Part shown: positions 42,195 through 50,206 of the stretch, one piece after another
How the letters are laid out: the number at the start of each line of letters is the position of its first letter
Numbering within the stretch: the first letter of the stretch is position 1
Source: Oscillospiraceae bacterium
Lineage (GTDB): Bacteria; Bacillota; Clostridia; Oscillospirales; Oscillospiraceae
Assembly: GCA_015067665.1 (NCBI GenBank)
Contig: SVLZ01000006.1
Span: forward strand, 1 to 56,848
Direction of reading: 5' to 3'
Length of the DNA: 56,848 nt
Made by a program: the position numbers and the translations under genes
Notes under the pieces: generated by a model
Database searches by the model: none
Told to the model about the DNA's origin: nothing
Seen by the model: only the letters and a program-made list of their open reading frames with translations

Positions 42195-42203
42195 TGTTAT
42201 AAT
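42195..42203 (+). promoter_or_regulatory. Extended -10 promoter of the U32 peptidase-maf-mre operon
   Basis: TGTTATAAT (TGn plus consensus -10) lies 32 bases before the ATG, with no recognisable -35 at 17 bases. Confidence 0.55.
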
Positions 42204-42234
42204 GTTACGGACTATGCACGAAAAGGAGATCGCT

Positions 42235-44313
42235 ATGCTGGAACTGTTAGCGCCTGCCGGCTCTATGGATGCCCTGAAGGCCGCTGTACAAAATGGCGCA
42301 AATGCCGTATATCTTGGCTGCGGGCAGTTTAACGCCCGGCAAAGTGCCAAGAACTTTTCCCCCGAAGCCCTGACCGAGGCGGTCAAATACTGCCACATCC
42401 GGGGTGTGAAAGTACACCTTACCCTCAATACACTGGTCTCTGATTTGGAGCTGCCGTCTGTGATGGAGACGATTCGCCACGCTGCAGCAAGCGGTGTGGA
42501 TGCCTTTATCGTTCAGGATCTGGGTGTGATCCAGCTTTGCCGACAAATCGCCCCTCATATTCCTCTCCACGGCTCTACCCAAATGTCCATCCACTCTTTA
42601 GCCGGTGTGCAGCTTTGTGCCGGCTGGGGTCTTTCTCGGGTGGTTCTCAGCCGGGAGCTGAACCGGGAGGAGATCCGTCATATCTGCGAGAATTCCCCCA
42701 TTGAAATTGAAGTATTCGCTCACGGTGCCCTTTGTATGAGCTATTCCGGTCAGTGCTATCTCTCTGCCGCCATTGGCTCTCGCTCCGGCAACCGGGGTCG
42801 CTGTGCCCAGCCCTGCCGTCAAAGTTATGGCTACGGCAACTGGCAAAATAAATATCCCTTAAGCTTAAAGGACAACTGCCTTATTTACCATCTGTCCGAC
42901 TTGGAGGCCATCGGTGTTACATCTATCAAGTTAGAAGGCCGTATGAAGCGGGCAGAATATGTGGCTGCTGTCACCGGTGTTTATCGGCAGGCAATGGATC
43001 GGGGCTTCGTCCGTCGGGATATGGAGGAGACCCTTCTTACAGCCTTTAACCGCCAAGGCTTTACAGACGCTTATTACGACAAGCGTTTGGGGAAAGATAT
43101 GTTTGGCATCCGGGAGGAAACCCCGGAAAACAAGCCTTGGCTGAAGGAAATGCAGCAAAGCTATGAAACTGCCGAAAATCCCTTAGTACCCGTTATTTTC
43201 CGGGCAACGGTACTGCCCAGCAGTGTATCCCTTTCCGCCACCGACCCGGAAGGACACGTATGCACCATTTCCGGTCCTGCCCCGGAGGTGGCACGGAATC
43301 TGCCGCTGGACAAGGCCACGCTGGCAGCCCGGCTCAGCAAAACCGGCGGCACCCCTTATTACTGTAAGGCCGTGGAGGCAGACATCTCCCCCGGACTGAC
43401 CCTTTCCGCCGCAACCATCAACGGTATGCGCCGGGATGTGCTGAATATGCTCACTGCCCAGCGGGCGCGTCGGGAAAATGTAACCTTAGGAAAGGCCAAA
43501 GCCCCCACGCGCTTCCCCGGAAGCCGTCGCGCCCCGGCCATTACCGTGCAGATCACCGAGCGGGAGCAACTGACACCCCAGCTTCTGCGCCTCCGTCCTG
43601 CGGTGCTGTACATTCCGCTGCACATTTTGGCAGCAGACCCCACCTTTTTCCGGGAGCTGTGCCGCAATCAGAATATTTGCGCTGTTATGCCCCGCATCAT
43701 ACACGATGGCGAACTGCCTGAAATTTCCGCTGCCCTGCGGCTGGTACGCAGCTTAGGTGTTGCCTCCGCTCTGTGCGGCAACTTAGGTCAGCTGCTGCCT
43801 GTCCGGGAATGTGACCTTGCTGTCCGTGGTGACTTTGGTCTTAACCTTTTCAATTCCGGTGCCGTCAATACCGCCCGGGAGCTGGAGCTTTCCTCCGCCT
43901 GCCTCAGTTTTGAAATGACCCTGCCCCAAATTCGGGACATTAGTAAGGCTGTGCCCTGTGAAATGCTCATTTACGGCAGACTGCCGCTGATGGTGACAGA
44001 AAACTGTCTCATTCGCAATCGGAACGGGCAATGCACCTGCCACACCCCCACCAAGCTCACCGATAAGACCGGTGCAGACTTTCCCATTATCAAAGACGGT
44101 GCTTCCTGCCGCAGCGTTCTATTAAACGGCAAAAAGCTGAGCCTCCTGGACCGTCGGGAGGAGCTGGAACCCCTTGGTCTTTGGGCGACCCGTCTTTACT
44201 TCACCACCGAGAACCCCCGGGAGGTGGACCACATTCTCTCCTCCCTTCAGAATCCCGCCCCCTTTGATCCCGGTGCTTGCACCCGTGGTCTGTATTTGCG
44301 GGGTGTGGAATAA
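42235..44313 (+). CDS. Peptidase U32 family protein (RlhA/YrrO-like, large form)
   Basis: The 692-residue protein has the U32 TIM-barrel start LELLAPAGSMDALKAAVQNG and AVYLGCGQFNARQSA. The family signature is visible as EVFAHGALCMSYSGQCYLS and NRGRCAQPCRQSYGY, with four conserved cysteines. A longer C-terminal region follows (DUF3656-like). E. coli RlhA of this family helps hydroxylate C2501 of 23S rRNA; others are annotated as collagenases. I favour an RNA hydroxylation role but cannot prove it. The start is ATG 42235 after AAAAGGAG; an upstream in-frame codon overlaps the promoter. First gene of a five-gene cluster. Confidence 0.9.
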   Translation: MLELLAPAGSMDALKAAVQNGANAVYLGCGQFNARQSAKNFSPEALTEAVKYCHIRGVKVHLTLNTLVSDLELPSVMETIRHAAASGVDAFIVQDLGVIQLCRQIAPHIPLHGSTQMSIHSLAGVQLCAGWGLSRVVLSRELNREEIRHICENSPIEIEVFAHGALCMSYSGQCYLSAAIGSRSGNRGRCAQPCRQSYGYGNWQNKYPLSLKDNCLIYHLSDLEAIGVTSIKLEGRMKRAEYVAAVTGVYRQAMDRGFVRRDMEETLLTAFNRQGFTDAYYDKRLGKDMFGIREETPENKPWLKEMQQSYETAENPLVPVIFRATVLPSSVSLSATDPEGHVCTISGPAPEVARNLPLDKATLAARLSKTGGTPYYCKAVEADISPGLTLSAATINGMRRDVLNMLTAQRARRENVTLGKAKAPTRFPGSRRAPAITVQITEREQLTPQLLRLRPAVLYIPLHILAADPTFFRELCRNQNICAVMPRIIHDGELPEISAALRLVRSLGVASALCGNLGQLLPVRECDLAVRGDFGLNLFNSGAVNTARELELSSACLSFEMTLPQIRDISKAVPCEMLIYGRLPLMVTENCLIRNRNGQCTCHTPTKLTDKTGADFPIIKDGASCRSVLLNGKKLSLLDRREELEPLGLWATRLYFTTENPREVDHILSSLQNPAPFDPGACTRGLYLRGVE

Positions 44314-44348
44314 TTCGCCCGAGCAACATCACCCGAAAGGACTCTTTT

Positions 44349-44912
44349 ATGGACATCATTCTTGCTTCCCAATCCCCCCGCCGTCGTGAACTGATGGGAT
44401 TTTTGCCCTACCCGTACATTGTCCGGGTCTCTCAGGCTGACGAAAGAATGGACGATCGCTGCCTGCCCCAAGACGAGGTAGCCCGCATCAGCCGGAATAA
44501 AGCCTATGGTGTTGAGAGAAATGCGGATGATATCGTCATCGGTGCAGATACCATCGTGGTCTGTGATGGGGAGATTTTAGGAAAGCCCAAGGATGAAACC
44601 GATGCCTTTCGGATGCTCTCTATGCTCTCCGGTCGCGCCCATCAGGTGATGACCGGTGTCACTCTGCTGCAAGGTGACAAATGCGTCAGTTTCACAGAAA
44701 TCACCGATGTGCATTTCCGTACCCTGACAGAAAACGAAATCAACGATTATATCCGCACAAAAGACCCCCTCGACAAAGCCGGTGCTTACGGCATTCAAAG
44801 CGGTGCCTGTCTCTTTGTAGAAAAGCTTGTCGGTGATTACTATAACGTCGTGGGTCTGCCCGTTTGCCGTCTTTATACGGTACTGCGGAGATTTATGGAG
44901 GAAACCCAATGA
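44349..44912 (+). CDS. maf: Maf-type nucleoside triphosphate pyrophosphatase
   Basis: The 187-residue protein begins DIILASQSPRRRELM and has GADTIVVCDGEILGKP, SGRAHQVMTGV and DKAGAYGIQ, the Maf family motifs. Maf proteins hydrolyse dTTP/UTP or modified nucleotides and are linked to septation. The start is ATG 44349 after AAAGGAC; a longer in-frame reading would run back into the U32 gene. Its stop overlaps the mreC ATG. In Bacillus maf is likewise next to mreBCD. Confidence 0.95.
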   Translation: MDIILASQSPRRRELMGFLPYPYIVRVSQADERMDDRCLPQDEVARISRNKAYGVERNADDIVIGADTIVVCDGEILGKPKDETDAFRMLSMLSGRAHQVMTGVTLLQGDKCVSFTEITDVHFRTLTENEINDYIRTKDPLDKAGAYGIQSGACLFVEKLVGDYYNVVGLPVCRLYTVLRRFMEETQ

Positions 44913-45748
44913 AGCATTTATTTACCACCCGGGTTCGTGTGGTTGTGGCGCTGGTACTGCTACTTTCTGTGGGTCTGAGTGTTGCCATTGGTCTTACCGG
45001 GTTTAATCTGCCCGATATGCTGGTACAAGGCGTGCTGACCCCCATCCGCACCGGCATCAGTTCCTTAACAGACAGCGCCCAGCAGCTATACGACTATATG
45101 TTCCGCTTTGAGATCATCTCTGCAGAAAATGCATCCCTTAAGGAGCAGCTGGCCAAAATGGAGGACGATGCCCGCAAAGCAGGTGCCATCGCCCGTGAAA
45201 ACGAACGGCTTCGTCAGCTTTTGGAGCTAAAGGCTGCCCACGAAGATTTCACATTGGTGGACGGCTACATTATCTCCTGGAGCAGCAACGACTGGAGCAG
45301 TACCGTCACTATTAACCGGGGCACAAAGGACGGCATTGACGTAGGTATGTGCGCCATCACAGCAAACGGTCAGGTGGTGGGCCTTGTCAGTCAGGTAGGC
45401 TATAACTATGCCGTCATTAAAACCGTGCTGGACTCCTCCATTGAGATCAGTGCCACCCTCTCCTCCACCGGTGGTACCGGCTACAACGGTATGGTAAAAG
45501 GCGCTTATGCCTCCGGGCTTTCGGGACTTCTGCGTATGAATTACCTGCCCAGCGACTCTGTCATTCACAATAACGATCAGGTAGTCACCACCGGCTCTAC
45601 TGTCTATCCCCGAGGTCTCATTTTGGGCTATGTGATGGATGCCGGTTATGAGGAAACCGGCATCGCGATGTATGCCCTCCTCCGCCCGGCGGCAGACATT
45701 GGCTCTTTGGAGCAGGTGTTTATCGTGACTGCATACGATAACGGGTGA
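44909..45748 (+). CDS. mreC: Rod shape-determining protein MreC
   Basis: The 279-residue bitopic protein has a short cytoplasmic start, a membrane anchor (about 9-29), a coiled coil (about 65-110, ENASLKEQLAKMEDDARKAG) and two extracellular beta domains with NRGTKDGIDVGM and VVTTGSTVYPRGLILG. It scaffolds the elongasome together with MreD and PBP2 encoded next. The start ATG overlaps the maf stop by four bases. mreB is not in this window. Confidence 0.95.
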   Translation: MKHLFTTRVRVVVALVLLLSVGLSVAIGLTGFNLPDMLVQGVLTPIRTGISSLTDSAQQLYDYMFRFEIISAENASLKEQLAKMEDDARKAGAIARENERLRQLLELKAAHEDFTLVDGYIISWSSNDWSSTVTINRGTKDGIDVGMCAITANGQVVGLVSQVGYNYAVIKTVLDSSIEISATLSSTGGTGYNGMVKGAYASGLSGLLRMNYLPSDSVIHNNDQVVTTGSTVYPRGLILGYVMDAGYEETGIAMYALLRPAADIGSLEQVFIVTAYDNG

Positions 45749-45752
45749 TCCT

Positions 45753-46331
45753 ATGGCAAAAAAACAGGATTTTCAGGCAGACAAGCCCCATTCGGGCCTG
45801 CTCAGCAAGCTCTATATTACCAACAAGCAGCGGCTTGCCATCTTTAAGTGGGTGCTTATTGGGCTTTTATTGCTGTTTCTTTCCGTTTTGCAGGACGTGG
45901 TGCTTTGCCGCTTCCGGCTCCTTGGGGCTACCACCGATTTGATTCCCTGCGCCATTATCCTCATCTGCATTATGGAAGGTGTGGAAAACGGCTCTGTGTT
46001 TGCCCTCGTGGCTTCTCTCATTTACCAGTTTTCCGGCTCTGCACCGGGTATGTATGCTATGGTATTTATTACCTTGCTGTCTGTGGTTGCCGCCATTTTC
46101 CGGCAGAGCTATTTACAAAAGGGCTTCGGTGCTGCCTTTTTCTGCACCGCAGGTGCTTTCTTTATTTATGAGCTGCTGGTTTTCCTCTTCGGTCTTTTCC
46201 TTACCGTCACCTACCCGGAGCGAATTACGGGCTTTTTGATCACCGGCGGACTGACCCTGATCAGCATACCCTTTCTATACCCCATCGTTTTATTCATCGG
46301 CTCGATTGGAGGTTCCATATGGAACGAATAA
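45753..46331 (+). CDS. mreD: Rod shape-determining protein MreD
   Basis: A 192-residue integral membrane protein with about five or six membrane segments starting near residue 30. Its placement between mreC and PBP2 and its size and topology identify it. The N-terminal 28 residues are cytoplasmic and basic. It overlaps the PBP2 gene by 13 bases. Confidence 0.88.
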   Translation: MAKKQDFQADKPHSGLLSKLYITNKQRLAIFKWVLIGLLLLFLSVLQDVVLCRFRLLGATTDLIPCAIILICIMEGVENGSVFALVASLIYQFSGSAPGMYAMVFITLLSVVAAIFRQSYLQKGFGAAFFCTAGAFFIYELLVFLFGLFLTVTYPERITGFLITGGLTLISIPFLYPIVLFIGSIGGSIWNE

Positions 46332-48379
46332 CCCGCATCCGCGTGGGCTGGGTGCTTGTGATCTTTGCACTCATTTTAGGCATTTTTACTCTGACCCTTT
46401 ACGATATGCAGCTGATCCAAACCGGTGGCAGCATCGACAACGCTTCTACCTTTACTACCCGAACCCGTGTAAAGGCTGCCCGCGGCAATATTTTGGACCG
46501 AAACGGCAAAGTGCTTGTCAGCAACCGGGCCACCTTTGATTTGGTGCTGAACCACTATGTGCTTATCAGCGCAGAAGGCACCAATGAATACCTTTATCAG
46601 CTCGTCAAACGCTGTGAGGAATTGGACATCGAATATACAGAGCACTTCCCGGTTTCCAAAGAACGTCCCTTTGTCTATACAATGGATCAGTATAATTCCT
46701 CTTGGCAAAATAATTTTCAAAAATATATCGCCTTTATGGGCAAGATCGACTCGGATATTACCGCGCCGCTGCTGATTGAGACCCTCCGAACCCGCTATAA
46801 GATCCCCGCCACATGGACAGACAGCGAGGCGCGGCAGGTCATCGGTCTGCGATATGAACTGGATCTGCGGCGATGTATATACAATCTTTCCAACTTTGTG
46901 GTGCTCTCCGATGCCAGCGACGAAGCCCAGGCTGCTATTTTGGAGCTGAATATCCCCGGCCTGCAGGTGGAAAATTCTGTGGTGCGGCAGTACCACACAG
47001 AATACGCTGCCCACATTCTCGGCCATATCGGTGCAGTAACCCCTCAGCAATGGGAACACTACAAAGATGTGGACGGCTATGAAATGGACGCGCTGGTCGG
47101 TCAGTCCGGCATCGAACTTGCCTTCGAGGAATACCTCCATGGCATCGACGGCTGGCGAGAGGACGTTGTGGCAAAGGACGGCACCCTCATTTCCTCCCGG
47201 TATCTCACAGAGCCGAAAGCCGGCTCTAACGTGGAGCTGACCATCGATATTACGCTGCAGGGCATTGCCGAGGACACTTTGGACACACTCCTCAATGAGC
47301 TGCGTCTCAGCGGCGATGCAGGTAAGGATGCGGAAGGCGGCGCAGTGGTAGCCATTGAGCCGAAAACCGGTCAGGTTTTGGTCTGCGCCAGTAATCCCAC
47401 CTATGACCTCTCCACCTACTTTGAGAATTACGAAGAGCTAAAGGATGCGGATTTCAATCCCCTGTTTAACCGCGCCCTGAACGGTCTTTATGCCCCCGGC
47501 TCCACCTACAAAATGTCTACCCTGATCGCCGGCTTTGAAGCCCAGCTCTACAATGCCCAGTCTATCATTGTGGATAAGGGTGTCTTTACAAAGTACCCGG
47601 GCTTCCACGCCAACTGTCTGAAATGGACCAACCAGCATCAGACCCACGGTCCGATCAACGCAGCAGAGGCACTGCAATATTCCTGTAACTATTTCTTCTA
47701 TGAAATGGCAGACCATATGACCCTGGAGGATATGGATAAAACTGCCGCTGCGCTGGGTCTTGGCATCAAGACCGGTGTGGAGTTATCGGAGCGGGAAGGC
47801 TACCGCGCCAACGCTGCCACCAAGGAACTGCTGCACACAGGCGACAGTAAGTACTGGTATAAAGGCAATCAGATCCTTGCCGCCATCGGTCAGGACGACA
47901 ATCAGTTTACTCCCATTCAGCTTTGCAATTATGCCGCCACCTTAGCAAACAAAGGTACCCGCTATAAAGCGACTTTCTTAAAGCGGGTAATCTCCTCCGA
48001 CTTTAGCAGTCTTATTCTGGAGAAGCAGGCAGAAATTGCCAACCATCTAAACATCTCCCATTCCACTTACGAAACCTATTTAGACGGTATGACCCGTGTT
48101 ACCTCCGTCAGCGGTGGTACTGCATACAGCGTATTCCGGGATTACCCCGTAGAGGTTGCCGGCAAAACCGGTACTGCGCAGATCGGCAACAATATGCCCG
48201 CCAACGGCTCTTTTGTCTGCTTTGCACCTGCACGGGACCCTCAAATCGCTATGTCCGTTTACGGAGAAAAGACCGCCAGCGGTGCCCAAATGTCCAAGGT
48301 CGCCAAGGCCGTCCTTGACAAATTCTTCGAAGTTGGCTCCTTAGGAACCGGTGACGTTTTCGAAAACCAATTAGGTTAA
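46319..48379 (+). CDS. mrdA: Penicillin-binding protein 2, elongation transpeptidase
   Basis: A class B PBP that cross-links lateral-wall peptidoglycan with RodA. The 686-residue protein has an N-terminal membrane anchor (about 10-30), the pedestal/dimerisation domain beginning ARGNILDRNGKVLVSN, and the transpeptidase domain. Active-site motifs are GSTYKMST (SxxK), YSCNYFF (SxN) and AGKTGTAQ (KTG). GGAGG precedes ATG 46319. Last gene of the U32-maf-mreC-mreD-PBP2 cluster. Confidence 0.94.
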   Translation: MERITRIRVGWVLVIFALILGIFTLTLYDMQLIQTGGSIDNASTFTTRTRVKAARGNILDRNGKVLVSNRATFDLVLNHYVLISAEGTNEYLYQLVKRCEELDIEYTEHFPVSKERPFVYTMDQYNSSWQNNFQKYIAFMGKIDSDITAPLLIETLRTRYKIPATWTDSEARQVIGLRYELDLRRCIYNLSNFVVLSDASDEAQAAILELNIPGLQVENSVVRQYHTEYAAHILGHIGAVTPQQWEHYKDVDGYEMDALVGQSGIELAFEEYLHGIDGWREDVVAKDGTLISSRYLTEPKAGSNVELTIDITLQGIAEDTLDTLLNELRLSGDAGKDAEGGAVVAIEPKTGQVLVCASNPTYDLSTYFENYEELKDADFNPLFNRALNGLYAPGSTYKMSTLIAGFEAQLYNAQSIIVDKGVFTKYPGFHANCLKWTNQHQTHGPINAAEALQYSCNYFFYEMADHMTLEDMDKTAAALGLGIKTGVELSEREGYRANAATKELLHTGDSKYWYKGNQILAAIGQDDNQFTPIQLCNYAATLANKGTRYKATFLKRVISSDFSSLILEKQAEIANHLNISHSTYETYLDGMTRVTSVSGGTAYSVFRDYPVEVAGKTGTAQIGNNMPANGSFVCFAPARDPQIAMSVYGEKTASGAQMSKVAKAVLDKFFEVGSLGTGDVFENQLG

Positions 48380-48407
48380 TTGCATAATCTGCATTGTTAT
48401 GCACAAA

Positions 48408-48440
48408 CTGCCACCATAAGAGGTGGCAGTTTTGATTTTA
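48408..48440 (+). terminator. Hairpin after PBP2 that also masks the yetF ribosome binding site
   Basis: CTGCCACC (48408-48415) pairs with GGTGGCAG (48422-48429), followed by TTTTGATTTTAT. The 3' arm is the only ribosome binding site for the next gene and the start TTG lies in the U-tract, so terminator and translation start coincide. Confidence 0.7.
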
Positions 48441-49109
48441 TCTTACTTTCGTACCATTATTTTATATCTCGTCCTGATCCTCGTGATCCGACTGATGGGC
48501 AAGCGGCAGATCGGGCAGATGGAGCCGTCGGAATTTGTAGTGACGATGCTGGTGGCAAACCTTGCTTCCATCCCAATGCAGGACGGGTCCATTCCGCTGT
48601 ACTCCGGTCTTGTACCCATTCTCACGGTACTGGGTGTGGAACTGACGCTGACTTATTTATCGCTGCGCAGCATTTTTGTCCGAAAGCTGCTGTGCGGAAA
48701 GCCGGTGATCCTTATGGAAAACGGCAATATTTTGCAGGGTAACCTGCGAAAAACCGGTGTGACTTTGGATGAGCTTACAGGCCATCTCCGGGAAAAAGGA
48801 GTGCTGGATCTGGAAACGGTGCAGTATGCCATTTTGGAGACCAACGGCAACATTTCCGTTTTTCCCTATCCCAAATACGCACCCGCCAGCGCAAAGGATG
48901 CGGGTGTGCAGGCGGCGCGCCAATTTATCCCCCTTACCATTATTTCTGACGGCTATCTCTCCCGTGACAATCTTCAAAAAGCCGGAAAAGACCTGTCTTG
49001 GGTGGACCGGGTGCTGCGCAGTCACAATGCCACCTTAAAAACCACATGGCTCCTGACCGTAGATGGGCGGGACCATATTCTCTTTTTACCCAAGGAGGGC
49101 GCGCAGTGA
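48432..49109 (+). CDS. YetF-like DUF421 membrane protein
   Basis: A 225-residue protein with three N-terminal membrane helices, the LMGKRQIGQMEPSEFVVTML signature, and a soluble DUF421 domain (GKPVILMENGNI, LDELTGHLREKGVLDL, VQYAILETNG). Members are spore- or membrane-associated and otherwise of unknown role. TTG 48432 is chosen because GAGGTGG is correctly spaced and the N-terminus MILSYFRTIILYLV fits the family. The GTG three codons upstream lies within the hairpin with no ribosome binding site. It overlaps the next gene by four bases. Confidence 0.85.
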   Translation: MILSYFRTIILYLVLILVIRLMGKRQIGQMEPSEFVVTMLVANLASIPMQDGSIPLYSGLVPILTVLGVELTLTYLSLRSIFVRKLLCGKPVILMENGNILQGNLRKTGVTLDELTGHLREKGVLDLETVQYAILETNGNISVFPYPKYAPASAKDAGVQAARQFIPLTIISDGYLSRDNLQKAGKDLSWVDRVLRSHNATLKTTWLLTVDGRDHILFLPKEGAQ

Positions 49110-49486
49110 AACGTTTTGTCATCGGACTTGTGACCCTGACCTTCCTTTTTTTCGTCAGTCTTTTTGTGGCAAGCACCACAAAGCAGGCCTACGAGCCAAT
49201 CGCCACCCTTTTAGAAAAAGCGTCTGACACTACTCTGCACGGTTCTTTTGCTGAGGCTATAGAACAGGCGGAAAAAGCCCGTACTCTCTGGGAAAAACGT
49301 AAAAGCAAAACCGCCATTGTGGCAGACCACACCCCTATGGAGGAGGTCGACCTGCTGTTCACAGAAGCGGAGATTTATGCAAAAGCGGAAGAAAAACCCC
49401 ATTTTGCCGCCTGCTGTGCCCAGCTTGCCTCTGCCATCCAAAACATGGCAGATGCCCACACAATGAATTTGTGGAATCTTCTGTAA
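49106..49486 (+). CDS. DUF4363-type single-pass membrane protein, partner of YetF
   Basis: A 126-residue protein with an N-terminal membrane segment (FVIGLVTLTFLFFVSLFV) and a helical extracellular domain rich in Ala, Glu and Lys. DUF4363 genes typically follow DUF421/YetF genes in Clostridia, as here. The start is GTG 49106, overlapping the yetF stop, with AGGAGG upstream. Function unknown. Confidence 0.8.
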   Translation: MKRFVIGLVTLTFLFFVSLFVASTTKQAYEPIATLLEKASDTTLHGSFAEAIEQAEKARTLWEKRKSKTAIVADHTPMEEVDLLFTEAEIYAKAEEKPHFAACCAQLASAIQNMADAHTMNLWNLL

Positions 49487-49494
49487 ATTTCTGC

Positions 49495-49522
49495 CGCCCT
49501 GCTTTACAGCAGGGCGTTTTTG
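49495..49522 (+). terminator. Terminator after the yetF-DUF4363 pair
   Basis: CGCCCTGCT pairs with AGCAGGGCG (9 bp) around a 4-base loop, followed by T5. Confidence 0.85.
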
Positions 49523-49564
49523 ATATAAAATGGGTCTAAATACAGAAAAAAGAGGTGAACGACC

Positions 49565-50206
49565 GTGGCAAAATGCATTATTCTGTGCGCCGGTGGCTTT
49601 ACACAGCTGCTCTCCCCTATAGAAAAAGACGACTATCTTATCGCCGCTGATGGCGGTGTGCGGCACAGCGACCGCTTGGGACTGACTCCCCATACCATCC
49701 TCGGCGATTTTGATTCCCTTGGCTACACCCCGGAAAATGCCACCGTTTTTCCCGTAGAAAAGGACGATACCGACAGTATGCTTGCCATCCGGCAGGCACT
49801 TTCCCTCGGTTATCGGGAGGTTTTTCTTTACGGTGCGCTGGACGGTCCGCGGCTGGACCATACCCTTGCCAACCTGCAAACCCTCCAATTCCTTGCAGAC
49901 CGGGGTGCAGTGGGCTATTTGATCGGTGAGAAATATATTGCCACCGTGCTAAAAAACGGCAGACTCTCCTTCCCTGAAACTGCCCGCGGCATTCTTTCCG
50001 TCTTTTGTATGGGGCAGGATGCAGAGGGCATTACCCTGACAGGTCTTAAATATGAACTGGAAAACGGCACCTTGACTGCCGGCTTTCCCTTGGGTGTCAG
50101 CAATCATTTTATCGGCAAAAAAGCTACCATTGCTGCAAATAACGGCAGTTTGTTGCTCCTTTATGACAGAGAAAACGGATTGCCCCAACAGGAGGAAAAC
50201 CTATGA
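49565..50206 (+). CDS. thiN: Thiamine pyrophosphokinase
   Basis: Transfers pyrophosphate from ATP to thiamine, making TPP. The 213-residue protein has LIAADGGVRH, ILGDFDSLG, KDDTDSMLAI, GALDGPRLDHTLANL and the C-terminal beta-sandwich (GVSNHFIGKKATI). TPP is the cofactor of the VOR enzyme in this window. GTG 49565 follows AGAGGTG. Its usual Firmicutes neighbours rsgA and rpe are absent. It overlaps the P-type ATPase gene by four bases. Confidence 0.95.
   Translation: MAKCIILCAGGFTQLLSPIEKDDYLIAADGGVRHSDRLGLTPHTILGDFDSLGYTPENATVFPVEKDDTDSMLAIRQALSLGYREVFLYGALDGPRLDHTLANLQTLQFLADRGAVGYLIGEKYIATVLKNGRLSFPETARGILSVFCMGQDAEGITLTGLKYELENGTLTAGFPLGVSNHFIGKKATIAANNGSLLLLYDRENGLPQQEENL

Noticed and set aside
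48423..48431. GTG 48423 as the yetF start
   Set aside because: It sits inside the terminator stem with no ribosome binding site; TTG 48432 has one at proper spacing and fits the family N-terminus.
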